Shown piece after piece: positions 43,970-52,356 of a stretch of DNA of 64,000 nt. The stretch covers positions 1-64,000 of the forward strand of contig NZ_QOIL01000008.1 of assembly GCF_003323745.1 (NCBI RefSeq), given 5' to 3'. The notes below the pieces were generated by a model. It was given only the letters and a program-made list of their open reading frames with translations, was not told where the DNA came from and did no database searches. The stretch's first letter is position 1; the number at the start of each line of letters is the position of its first letter. The position numbers were made by a program, and so were the translations under genes. Source of the DNA: Sphaerisporangium album. Lineage in GTDB: Bacteria > Actinomycetota > Actinomycetes > Streptosporangiales > Streptosporangiaceae.

Positions 43970-45685
43970 CTATGATCTGCCCTTGGGGAACTTCTTTCCT
44001 GGGCCATAGCGTATTCCGGCGCCGCCGCGCCTGTCTCCGATCTTTTCAAGGACCTCCCGATCCCTCAGTGCATTTAGCAGATCCCTGGCCGCGTAAACGT
44101 GCAGGTCGAAGAGACGTCGAATCGTCTGATTGGTGACGAACCCGTATTCGCGCACGTGATCGATTACTTTCTGGTCCGTCTCTCGCGGATTGTGTCTTCG
44201 ATAGGTGATCGAACGGGACATCGCGGCGAGAACATCGGAACGCAGGCGGTACGTCGGAAATGGCTTCGACGCCGTACGGCGTGTCATTTCCAGAAGATCG
44301 TATTCATCCGCCATGGTGGCCAGAACCTCCTGCGCCTCAGCCGGGGTGCGCTGAATGGCGGACGAAAGTTTTGGTGCATCGAGATTGGAGTTGTGCCGAA
44401 GGTAAGACAACGCAAGCAACACATTTAGATCACGTCCGGCTCGGATCGGTAGATCGCTGATGAAACGCACGAACGCGCTGTTTCCGATCCCCCCTGCCAG
44501 AGTGGCCCGGACCAAGGTCGCGTGATCCTCGAAAAGCGGGGGTTCCTTACCGATGCGCAGCATTTCCCGGTAGGCCCTGTCCACTCCTTGGCCTGTTCTC
44601 TCGGCAAGTTGCAGTATGGATACCGTTTCGGTGAGAAGGCGGTTCCGAGGTGTCGAGGGATACGTGAGAATATTCGATGGAGTGACACCGGAGACCAGGC
44701 CGCCGGGGCTCGTGATGATGAGATGCTCCGGGGAGTGTTCGATATCGACTGTTCCACCGGTCTCATAGGACCGATGGATGAAGGCATTGATGATCAGCTC
44801 CCGGACCGCCTCGCCAGGGTAGTCCGTCAGTTGGAGTTGCACACCGCCGGCGACGTTGAGCGGGTGCACCTCGCGACGTGTCTCTATCGCATCCGTGAGG
44901 ATTTGAATCGCCTTTATCATGGGCTGGCTCCCCCGCAGCCTCCCGGTGGCTTCGCTGCCCGCACTGGGACGAAACTGATAGGAGTAGCCGTAGCCGGGGA
45001 CCACTTGATTTATGAGCGGCTCGTCTGCGAGCAGCAGGACGCCCGCGTTTGTGATGCTGCCGTTGGGTGTGATGAGACGCAACGCCTGAAGAAGGGCATG
45101 ATCTTCTAGATCTGCCAGATGGTCTCGGCCGCTCGCCGCCAGGATCCGCCGCAATCTGACGAATTCCAGTGTGCTGAGGCGGTTGATGTCGATGCTAGAG
45201 GCGTCTGCCGACCAGTCGACCTGGCCACGTGCGATCATCACCTCGCGTTGCTGGTCAGGCGGAAAGGGCAGGCATTCCTTTCCGAGACGACGTGTGGCAA
45301 GCCCGGCGGCGGTGCTGTGTGGCATGACTCCTTGCGGCACGGTTATCAGGATCAGGCGGACCCCGTCGATGAATTTCTCGTTGACGAAGGCGGTGAGGGG
45401 CGGCCTTGTCCGGTCGAAGATCGCTTTGCGGATGAGGTCGACGGTATAGGCGGCAGGCACTCCTCTGAGTGCGTTCGCGCGCTCAGAGGCTTTGTCGTCG
45501 ACGCCCAGCACAATGGTGCCTCCGCGTGCGTTGACGAAGCAGACCAGGGCATCGGCGAGCAGGTTGAAGGTGGCCTTGAGCGAGTCGGCGACGAGTTTGA
45601 AATCAAGCGTCTCCGTCTCCAGCGAGTCGGCCGTGGTGCCCTTGCCCAATGCCGTCAGCGCGGCGTTCGCCTCTTCTTGGTCCAC
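43970..45685 (-). CDS. AlbA_2/Schlafen-type putative DNA-binding and ATPase-like protein
   Basis: The product has 571 aa. The N-terminal AlbA_2 domain (residues about 20-150) shows ETLDFKLVADSLKATFNLLA and FVNARGGTIVLGVDDKAS. Next comes a region with ATP-binding-like HATPase_c_4 motifs (YPGEAVRELIINAFIHRSYE, EHLIITSPGGLVSGVTPSNI, QLAERTGQGVDRAYREML), then two winged-helix-like segments at the C-terminus. Such proteins are seen as regulators and in mobile or defence-associated loci. Codon usage and GC are clearly lower than for neighbouring genes, and it borders decayed DNA, suggesting horizontal acquisition. No partner gene is adjacent. Function unproven. Confidence 0.85.
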   Translation of the reverse strand: MDQEEANAALTALGKGTTADSLETETLDFKLVADSLKATFNLLADALVCFVNARGGTIVLGVDDKASERANALRGVPAAYTVDLIRKAIFDRTRPPLTAFVNEKFIDGVRLILITVPQGVMPHSTAAGLATRRLGKECLPFPPDQQREVMIARGQVDWSADASSIDINRLSTLEFVRLRRILAASGRDHLADLEDHALLQALRLITPNGSITNAGVLLLADEPLINQVVPGYGYSYQFRPSAGSEATGRLRGSQPMIKAIQILTDAIETRREVHPLNVAGGVQLQLTDYPGEAVRELIINAFIHRSYETGGTVDIEHSPEHLIITSPGGLVSGVTPSNILTYPSTPRNRLLTETVSILQLAERTGQGVDRAYREMLRIGKEPPLFEDHATLVRATLAGGIGNSAFVRFISDLPIRAGRDLNVLLALSYLRHNSNLDAPKLSSAIQRTPAEAQEVLATMADEYDLLEMTRRTASKPFPTYRLRSDVLAAMSRSITYRRHNPRETDQKVIDHVREYGFVTNQTIRRLFDLHVYAARDLLNALRDREVLEKIGDRRGGAGIRYGPGKKFPKGRS

Positions 45686-45790
45686 GCGCTGAGCCTAATG
45701 GATGGCTGACCTTCCCACAACGGTTCTCAGTAGACCGTCCAAGCCTCTGAACTGCTGATTTGCGGCCATCCGATCCAGCTCTGCCACTTC

Positions 45791-47341
45791 TCAGTTGCTC
45801 TCAGTAGAAGCTGTGCCTCGTCGGTCGAACGTGAGTTGTTCGGTGTGGCGGGGCATGAGGAGGAGGGCGCCGAGGCCGAGGACGGCGACCACGGTGACGG
45901 CGAGGAAGACGTGGTGGGAGGCGTCGTACAGGGCCTGGCGGATGTAGGTCGCCGCGGCCGACTGGGCGCCCGAGCCCTGGCTGCCGAGGACGAGCGCGGT
46001 CGCGTCCAGGCTCCTCGGCATCTGGCCCGCGAGGGCGGCCGGCGGGTGGGCGAGCCGGCCGTCCAGGGTGGAGTTGGAGATCGCTCCGAGGACGGCCGCG
46101 CCGACCGCGCTGCCGATGGACCGGCAGAACATGTTGGTCGCGGTGACGACGCCGCGCCGTTCCCAGCCGACGACCGACTGGACGGCGACGATCGACGGGC
46201 TGGACATGAGCCCGAGGCCGGCGCCGACGACGAAACACGCCGCGGCGACCTGCCACAGCGGCGCGTGGGCGCCGAGGAACGCGCACATCACCGCGCCCGC
46301 CAGGGCGAGTCCGCCGCCGATGAGGGCCGTGTCGCGGAAGCCGATGCGCATGTACAGGCGTCCGGAGAAGGTGGCGGCGAGGGGCCAGCCGACGGTGAGC
46401 GCGGCCACCGCGAAGCCCGCGAGCAGCGCGCCGGTGCCGAGGACGCCCTGGGCGAACGTCGGCACGTACGAGGTTAGGCCGATCATGAGCGCGCCGATGG
46501 TCAGACCCACCATGTTGCCGCCGATGAGGACGCGGCGGCGGAACACCCACAGCGGCAGGATCGGCTCGGCCGCCCTGCGTTCCACCAGCAGGAACGCGAC
46601 GATGAGGACGGCACCGGCCGCGAAGATGAGCAGGCTGGGAACCGAGGCCCAGGCCCAGGCGACGCCGCCTTCGAGCAGGCCGAGGATCAGCAGGGAGGAT
46701 CCGGCGGTGAGAAGGGTGGCGCCGAGGTAGTCGATGCGGTGGGTGCTGCGCTCGACGCGCTCCTTGAAGCGGGTGGCCAGCGCCCAGACGGCGATGGCGC
46801 CGAGCGGCAGGTTGATGAAGAAGATCCAGCGCCAGTTCACGTACTCGGAGAAGACCCCGCCGAGGGTCGGGCCGATCACCGCGGAGACGCCCCAGACGCT
46901 GGCCACGTACCCCTGGACGCGGGCGCGTTCCTCGACCGAGTACAGGTCGCCGACCATGGTGATGCTCATCGGCTGGACGGCCCCGGCGCCGATGCCCTGC
47001 AACGCGCGGAACACGATGAGCGCCGGCATGCTCCACGCGAACCCGCACAGCACGGATCCGAGGAGGAACGCGGCGATGCCGAAGAACATGACGGGCTTGC
47101 GCCCGAAGATGTCGGCGAGCTTGCCGTACAGCGGCACCGTGACGGCCTGCGTGAGCAGATAGATCGAGAACAGCCAGGGGAACTGGGAGAACCCGCCGAG
47201 GTCGCTGACCACGGAAGGGACGGCGGTGGCGATGATCGTGCTGTCGAGCGCGACGAGCGCCGTGCACAGCATGATGGCCGCGAGGACCGGACCGCGCTCG
47301 GACCTGAGCCCGACGCCCTGGGATGTCGTCGTTGTCGTCAC
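45791..47341 (-). CDS. MFS drug exporter, DHA2 (14-helix) type
   Basis: The product has 516 aa from GTG with 14 predicted helices. Helix 1 has LVALDSTIIATAVPSVVSDL, motif A is GKLADIFGRKPVMFF, motif B/C follows in FRALQGIGAGAVQPMSITMV and GVSAVIGPTLGGVFSEYVNW. It belongs to the EmrB/QacA drug-resistance group, close to the MDR subset of actinomycetes. No regulator is adjacent. The second DHA2 exporter in the window; the two are about 30% alike by eye and not a recent duplication. Confidence 0.92.
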   Translation of the reverse strand: MTTTTTSQGVGLRSERGPVLAAIMLCTALVALDSTIIATAVPSVVSDLGGFSQFPWLFSIYLLTQAVTVPLYGKLADIFGRKPVMFFGIAAFLLGSVLCGFAWSMPALIVFRALQGIGAGAVQPMSITMVGDLYSVEERARVQGYVASVWGVSAVIGPTLGGVFSEYVNWRWIFFINLPLGAIAVWALATRFKERVERSTHRIDYLGATLLTAGSSLLILGLLEGGVAWAWASVPSLLIFAAGAVLIVAFLLVERRAAEPILPLWVFRRRVLIGGNMVGLTIGALMIGLTSYVPTFAQGVLGTGALLAGFAVAALTVGWPLAATFSGRLYMRIGFRDTALIGGGLALAGAVMCAFLGAHAPLWQVAAACFVVGAGLGLMSSPSIVAVQSVVGWERRGVVTATNMFCRSIGSAVGAAVLGAISNSTLDGRLAHPPAALAGQMPRSLDATALVLGSQGSGAQSAAATYIRQALYDASHHVFLAVTVVAVLGLGALLLMPRHTEQLTFDRRGTASTESN

Positions 47342-47543
47342 GTGGAAAAGTGCTCCTCACCGTTCGGCGCCGACATCGGGGTGGGCTCGTCCTCACGTTC
47401 CTGAGGTCCCTCCGGATACCTCGAACCGTCACTACGCCCAGTACATTCCCATCTGTCCTGAGTATCACTATCTGTGAGGGCTGGGGAGCGGACGGCAGGG
47501 GGCGGCGGGGCGGGCAAGGAGCGGGCGCGTGCGGGGAACACAA

Positions 47544-47575
47544 GGAAGGGTGCGGCCGCTGGGCCGCACCCTTCC
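47544..47575. terminator. Perfect 14-bp terminator hairpin of the chitinase gene
   Basis: GGAAGGGTGCGGCC (47544-47557), loop GCTG, GGCCGCACCCTTCC (47562-47575). It lies 20 bp past the chitinase stop on the minus strand. Confidence 0.85.
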
Positions 47576-47594
47576 TGTCATGGAGCGTCCGAGA

Positions 47595-48671
47595 TCAGCA
47601 GCTCAGGTTGTTGCCGGGGGCCACGCCGAGGATCTGGGTGAACCTCGTGTAGGCGTTGACCCGGCTCTGGACCTGGGCGGGGTTCCTGCCGTTGCACTCC
47701 AGCGAGCCGTTGATGCTACGGATCGTCTCGCCGAAGCCGGCGCCGTTGACCATCGCGTTGTGCGGGGTCATCGTGCCGGGGCCGTTCTGCGTCATCCAGT
47801 ACCAGATGCCGGTCTTCCAGGCGATGGAGGCGTCGTTCTGCACCAGGTAGGGGTTGCGCAGCAGGTCGATGCCGAGCGCGTCGCCCGCGGCCTTGTAGTT
47901 GAAGTTCCAGCTCAGCTGGATCGGGCCGCGGCCGTAGTACGCGGCCTGACCGGCGGGGCAGCCGTAGGGCTGGCTCGCGTCGCAGTAGTGCGGGTAGTTC
48001 GCCGTGTTCTGCTCGACGATGTAGACCAGCCCGCCGGTCTCGTGGTTGACGTTGGCCAGGAACGCCGCCGCCTCCTGCTTGCGGACCGTGTCGCTGCCGG
48101 TCTTGGCGAACGCCGGATAGGCGCCGAGCGCCGTGACGAGGCCGTTGTAGGTGTAGAACGGGTTCCGGCTCGGGAACATCTGGTTGAACTGCGCCTCGCT
48201 GACCACGAAGCCGCCGGAGCCGGGGGGCGGGGTCGGCGTCGGGCCGCCGGTGCAGGTGTACGGCGACCAGTACCACGTGCTGATCGTCGGGTCGTAGCCC
48301 GGGTTGTCATGGGTGGCCTGGTAGTACAGCCCGTTGGTGTACTTCACGATGTCGCCGGTGACGTAGTTGCGGCCCGCCACCCAGTTCGGGTAGTTGCACG
48401 ACCCGCCGGGCGGGGGATTGCCGCCGCCTCCCGTGCAGGTGCCCTGGTCGGCCCAGACGTCGGCGTTGCCGGGCGTCTCGTTCTGCGTCCACCACTTGGC
48501 CTGCCAGTTGTGGCTGTTGTAGGACGCGGTCATCCCGCCGGTGTAGACCTGGGAGGACGACCAGGGGGTGGCGCACGCCGCCGCGGACGCCGGCGACATC
48601 GGCAGGATTACCGCCAGTGCCCCCGCCACCGCCAGCGCGACGAGGGTCGCCATGAAGCGCAGTCTCGACAC
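47595..48671 (-). CDS. Secreted family 19 chitinase with two chitin-binding modules
   Basis: The product has 358 aa with a Sec signal peptide (cleavage after ASA near residue 30). Two small CBM5/12-like modules follow, ATPWSSSQVYTGGMTASYNS with WWTQNETPG, and PNWVAGRNYVTGDIVKYTNG with YYQATHDN, joined by Gly/Pro linkers. The GH19 catalytic domain begins at FVVSEAQFNQMFPSR; catalytic Glu residues are E211 (NVNHETGG) and E220 (VYIVEQNT), with YYGRGPIQLSWNFNY as substrate-cleft motif. It hydrolyses chitin to GlcNAc oligomers by inversion. The 5' region holds a hairpin and 9-bp direct repeats (48717-48777) that may be regulatory. Confidence 0.95.
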   Translation of the reverse strand: MSRLRFMATLVALAVAGALAVILPMSPASAAACATPWSSSQVYTGGMTASYNSHNWQAKWWTQNETPGNADVWADQGTCTGGGGNPPPGGSCNYPNWVAGRNYVTGDIVKYTNGLYYQATHDNPGYDPTISTWYWSPYTCTGGPTPTPPPGSGGFVVSEAQFNQMFPSRNPFYTYNGLVTALGAYPAFAKTGSDTVRKQEAAAFLANVNHETGGLVYIVEQNTANYPHYCDASQPYGCPAGQAAYYGRGPIQLSWNFNYKAAGDALGIDLLRNPYLVQNDASIAWKTGIWYWMTQNGPGTMTPHNAMVNGAGFGETIRSINGSLECNGRNPAQVQSRVNAYTRFTQILGVAPGNNLSC

Positions 48672-48716
48672 TTGATCACTCCTTGGCGCGGTTCCGTGAT
48701 TCCGCGCTTGTTGAGA

Positions 48717-48777
48717 CAGGACTGATCCCGGTCACGACCCCCCATGCCTCTCATCGAGGCATCAGTCGCAGGACTGA
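48717..48777. promoter_or_regulatory. Direct repeats flanking a hairpin upstream of the chitinase gene
   Basis: CAGGACTGA occurs at 48717-48725 and 48769-48777. Between them ATGCCTC (48744-48750) and GAGGCAT (48756-48762) form a perfect 7-bp dyad with a 5-nt spacer. Actinomycete chitinase promoters often use direct repeats, but this is not the DasR consensus. Confidence 0.4.
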
Positions 48778-48930
48778 GGCAAATCAACCGGATCCCCTGA
48801 CAATCGTCAAGATCTGGCGAAGCCACTTGCCAGTTAACTTTCTTAACAATTCGCCCGGCGGAAAACTTTCGGGCACGCCTGAGCGGCCGCCTCGCGCGAG
48901 CGGGACGGCCGTGATCGGGAACGGGATCGG

Positions 48931-51009
48931 TCAGATCATCACATGCGCGTCGGGGTGGCCGACGAAGCAGAACTGGGCGTTTCTGGTGAGTTTGTAGTCC
49001 TGCGCCTTCCACGTGTGGGCGGAGGCGTCGGCGCCGCGCATGTAGACGAAGTTGAAGCGGTCGGCCGAGTAGATGCGGACGCCGTCCTCCTTGAGGCGGC
49101 GGACGAGCCGCGTGTCCTCGCCCGCGTTGACCGCCTCGAAGGCGTACGTCCGCATCAGTTCGGCCGTGGCAAGGATCGTGGCCCCCTGCACCAGATGGGC
49201 GTAGCGGTGCTCCAGGCCGGGCAGGCGCATCACGGTCGTGTTGGTCGCGGGGAAGTAGGTGTAATGGGCGCCCTTGCCGACCATCTCGGCGTCGGCGTAG
49301 TCGAAGGCCCGCAGCAGGTCCGACAGGTAGTGCGGGCCGTACAGGTTGTCGTCGTCCATCTTGGCGACGTAGTCGCCCTCGGCCTGGGCGACGCCGACGT
49401 TGAGCACCTCGCCGAGGGTGAGCGCGGGGGCGGCGGTGAGCACCTTGACGGCGGGCACCCCGGCGGCCAGCGCCTTGTCGCGGACGACGGCGGGGTCGAT
49501 GTCGAGGCCGTGCAGGACGAGGATCAGCTCCAGGTCCCGGTGGTGCTGCCGGGCGACCTGGGCGATGGCGTGCTCGATCTGGCCCGCGCGGTTGGTGGGC
49601 AGCACGACCGAGACGCTCTTGGTCCGTACGGGCACGGGACGGCCGAGCGCGGCGAGGATCTGGTCGACGCGGTGGCTGAAGAGGTGCTTGTCGAAGACCT
49701 CGCGCATGGCGAGGTGAGCCTGCCGGGCGCGCAGCTCCGGGCTGTTGATCAGGTAGAGGGCCTGGTTGTAGGCCTCCTCCTGGGTGTGCGCGATCGGGAT
49801 CAGCGTGCCGAAGGTCTCCTCGATGGCGCGCGACCAGCCGGACAGCACGCTGGTGGAGCAGGCGGACAGCTCGAAGACCCGCCGCGCGCACATGGTGGGC
49901 GAGTCGATCACCGAGTTGACGTTCAGGAAGACCTTGTACATCTTGTACGCGGCCAGCATCTGCTCGTACGGCAGCTCGCCGACGATGTGCGGGCGGTACT
50001 CGGCGGGCCAGGCGTACTTGTCCCCGGCCTCGTCGTTGCGGGCGAAGATGTGCAGGCCGAGCTCGCGCGTCGGCGCGATGACGGTCTCCATCTGCTCGCG
50101 CCGCTCGGGGTGCTTGTCGCGGAAGTACATGCCCGCGAACACGACGTCGTACGGGCGGCCCTGCTTGGTCTGGACGGGGTTGTGCACGCGCGGCTGGGCG
50201 GCGAACTGCAGCACGTCCACCCGGTCATGTCCCAATATTTCGCGATACTTCGACAGCATGTCGCCGTCGCACGTGTACACGAGGTCGAACAGCTTCGCCG
50301 TGTCGATGAAGAAGTCGAAGTTCGGCGGGTCCTCCTTGTTCCAGAAGACCGTGGGGATGCCCTGCTCACGGCACCAGTCCACCAGGTCGCGCAGCTCCTG
50401 CTTGGGCGCGTTCGTCCCGGTCATCTGGTAGCGCCAGCGCCCCTGGTTGCCGTGCCAGGCGGACTCGCAGAACAGGATGTCCGGCCGCTTCTCGGCGAAG
50501 ATCTCGGGCCAGTCCTTGAGGCCGAACTCGATCTGGTCCCATTCGTACTTGAACGCCATCCGGGAGAAGTCGTCCAGGATGACGGCGACCTTCAGGTCCG
50601 GACGGCTGATCGGGCCGTCGGGCCAGGCGAGGTTCGGGATCTTCACCTCGGGGGCGTGCGCGAGCGCGGCGTCGATGACGGCGCTGCTCGCGGTGACCGT
50701 CGCGGGCGGTTTGGGGGCCTTCTTGGGCTTCAGGGCCTTGGACAGGTCGCTCGGCAGGCGCACGAGCCTGGACGGGCGCTTGGCGCCGGCGAGGGCGGTG
50801 CTCACCCGGTACGGGCGCTGCGCCTTGGTGGCCGAGAGCTGCCACTGGGCGTACTCGGCGCGCGCCTCGGCCGTGGCGAGCCTGCGCTCCAGGTCGCGGA
50901 TGCGCTCCTCGTACCGTTCGACGACCTTGCGCTCCTCGGGGAGCCAGTTCGCCGCCCCGAGACGCTGGAAACGCGGCTCGTCCGGGTTTACCTGGTCACT
51001 CTCGGCCAT
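48931..51009 (-). CDS. Bimodular glycosyltransferase (CgeB-like GT-B plus GT2)
   Basis: The product has 692 aa. A coiled coil lies at residues 25-55 (ERKVVERYEERIRDLERRLA), followed by a basic linker. Residues about 135-450 match CgeB/spore-maturation-like glycosyltransferases (DILFCESAWHGNQGRWRYQM, IPTVFWNKEDPPNFDFFIDT, YKVFLNVNSVIDSPTMCARR, VFELSACSTSVLSGWSRAIE). Residues about 465-640 are a GT2 domain (SVSVVLPTNRAGQIEHAIAQ and GDYVAKMDDDNLYGPHYLSD with the metal-binding DDD). A protein with two transferase modules probably adds alternating sugars to a surface glycan. It lies downstream of wecB in the same direction, separated by 134 bp. Confidence 0.85.
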   Translation of the reverse strand: MAESDQVNPDEPRFQRLGAANWLPEERKVVERYEERIRDLERRLATAEARAEYAQWQLSATKAQRPYRVSTALAGAKRPSRLVRLPSDLSKALKPKKAPKPPATVTASSAVIDAALAHAPEVKIPNLAWPDGPISRPDLKVAVILDDFSRMAFKYEWDQIEFGLKDWPEIFAEKRPDILFCESAWHGNQGRWRYQMTGTNAPKQELRDLVDWCREQGIPTVFWNKEDPPNFDFFIDTAKLFDLVYTCDGDMLSKYREILGHDRVDVLQFAAQPRVHNPVQTKQGRPYDVVFAGMYFRDKHPERREQMETVIAPTRELGLHIFARNDEAGDKYAWPAEYRPHIVGELPYEQMLAAYKMYKVFLNVNSVIDSPTMCARRVFELSACSTSVLSGWSRAIEETFGTLIPIAHTQEEAYNQALYLINSPELRARQAHLAMREVFDKHLFSHRVDQILAALGRPVPVRTKSVSVVLPTNRAGQIEHAIAQVARQHHRDLELILVLHGLDIDPAVVRDKALAAGVPAVKVLTAAPALTLGEVLNVGVAQAEGDYVAKMDDDNLYGPHYLSDLLRAFDYADAEMVGKGAHYTYFPATNTTVMRLPGLEHRYAHLVQGATILATAELMRTYAFEAVNAGEDTRLVRRLKEDGVRIYSADRFNFVYMRGADASAHTWKAQDYKLTRNAQFCFVGHPDAHVMI

Positions 51010-51143
51010 GGCTGGACTTGCCCCCTATATCCGAACTCCGCGAGCACCCCGGGCCGGCGCCACCGTGGACGAGTCGCCCGGGAATGTCCGATCGTACGAC
51101 GTCCGCCGCATGAAAATGGTTGACTCCGGCAGAACGCCGCAGA

Positions 51144-52280
51144 TCAGGACGTGGCAGGCGGAACGCCCTGGGACGCGGGCGCGAGGTTGTCGCCGCGCAG
51201 CCACGCCTCGATGACCCGCGCGATCCGCGGCCCCGCGGCCCCGTCCCACAGCGGCGGCAGCTCCCCGCTCGGGGTGGCCGCGCCGTCGGCCAGCGCCTTG
51301 GACGCCTCGGCGGGCAGCGTGGCCGGGGTGACCAGGCGGTTGGTGCCGTGCGTGATCGTGATCGGCCGCTCGGTGTTCGCCCGGACGGTCAGGCACGGGA
51401 CGCCCAGCATGGTCGTCTCCTCCTGCACGCCGCCGGAGTCGGTCACGACGAGCGCCGCGCCGCGCACGAGCGACAGGAAGTCGACATAGCCGAGCGGGTC
51501 GATGATCGAGAGGTTGTCGCCGGTCACCAGGCCCGCCTCGGCCAGGCGCGTGCGCCCGCGCGGATGCAGCGGCACGACGATCGGCACCTGCTCGCCGACC
51601 GCGAGCACGGCCTCGACCAGCTCGCGCGCCGACTCGGGGTCGTCGACGTTGGCCGGGCGGTGCAGCGTGGCGACCGCGTAGCGCTCGGGCAGGCCGAGCC
51701 GCGCCTTCACCGGCTCGGGGTCGAGCTTGGGCAGCGCCGAGAACAGGCTGTCGATCATCGGGTTTCCGACGAGGTGCACCTTGCTCGCGGGCACGCCCTC
51801 GTTCGCCAGGTGGGACAGCCCGTCCGGGCTGGTCACCAGCAGGATGTCGGCGAGCGCGTCGGTTACGACCCGGTTGACCTCCTCCGGCATCTCGCGGTCG
51901 AAGGACCGCAGGCCCGCCTCGACGTGCGCCGTCGGGACGTGCAGCTTCGCGCACACCAGGATCGCCGCCAGCGTGGAGTTCACGTCGCCGTACACCACGA
52001 CCAGGTCGGGCACGTGCCGCTCGACGACCTCCTCCAGGCCGGTGAGCAGGGACGCCGTCTGGCGCGCGTGGCTCCCGGAGCCGACGGCGAGGTTGGCGAT
52101 CGGCTCGGGCAGCCCGAGGTCGGCGAAGAAGACGTCCGACATCAGGGCGTCGTAGTGCTGCCCGGTGTGGACGATCGCCTGCCGGATGCCGAGGTCGGCG
52201 AGGCCGCGCACGACGGGGGCCGCTTTCACGAAGTTGGGACGAGCGCCCAGCACATGCAGAACGAGGGGATTTTCCCTCAT
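51144..52280 (-). CDS. wecB: UDP-N-acetylglucosamine 2-epimerase (non-hydrolysing)
   Basis: It interconverts UDP-GlcNAc and UDP-ManNAc in the cytoplasm. The 378-aa product has the family landmarks VLGARPNFVKAAPVVRGL, VHTGQHYD, VVYGDVNSTLAAILVCAK, HVEAGLRSFDREMPEEVNR, ATLHRPANVD, DSGGVQEETTMLGVPCLTVR and NTERPITI. It is divergent from the GT4-dehydrogenase-GT4 operon with only 76 bp between starts, so the two arms of the glycan locus likely share a promoter region. Confidence 0.95.
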   Translation of the reverse strand: MRENPLVLHVLGARPNFVKAAPVVRGLADLGIRQAIVHTGQHYDALMSDVFFADLGLPEPIANLAVGSGSHARQTASLLTGLEEVVERHVPDLVVVYGDVNSTLAAILVCAKLHVPTAHVEAGLRSFDREMPEEVNRVVTDALADILLVTSPDGLSHLANEGVPASKVHLVGNPMIDSLFSALPKLDPEPVKARLGLPERYAVATLHRPANVDDPESARELVEAVLAVGEQVPIVVPLHPRGRTRLAEAGLVTGDNLSIIDPLGYVDFLSLVRGAALVVTDSGGVQEETTMLGVPCLTVRANTERPITITHGTNRLVTPATLPAEASKALADGAATPSGELPPLWDGAAGPRIARVIEAWLRGDNLAPASQGVPPATS

Positions 52281-52356
52281 TGACCTCGCCTTTCAGCCGG
52301 ATACCGGTCAACTAAGCCTCAGGTGGGCTAAGCGTTGCCTATGGTACGGTCACGGC

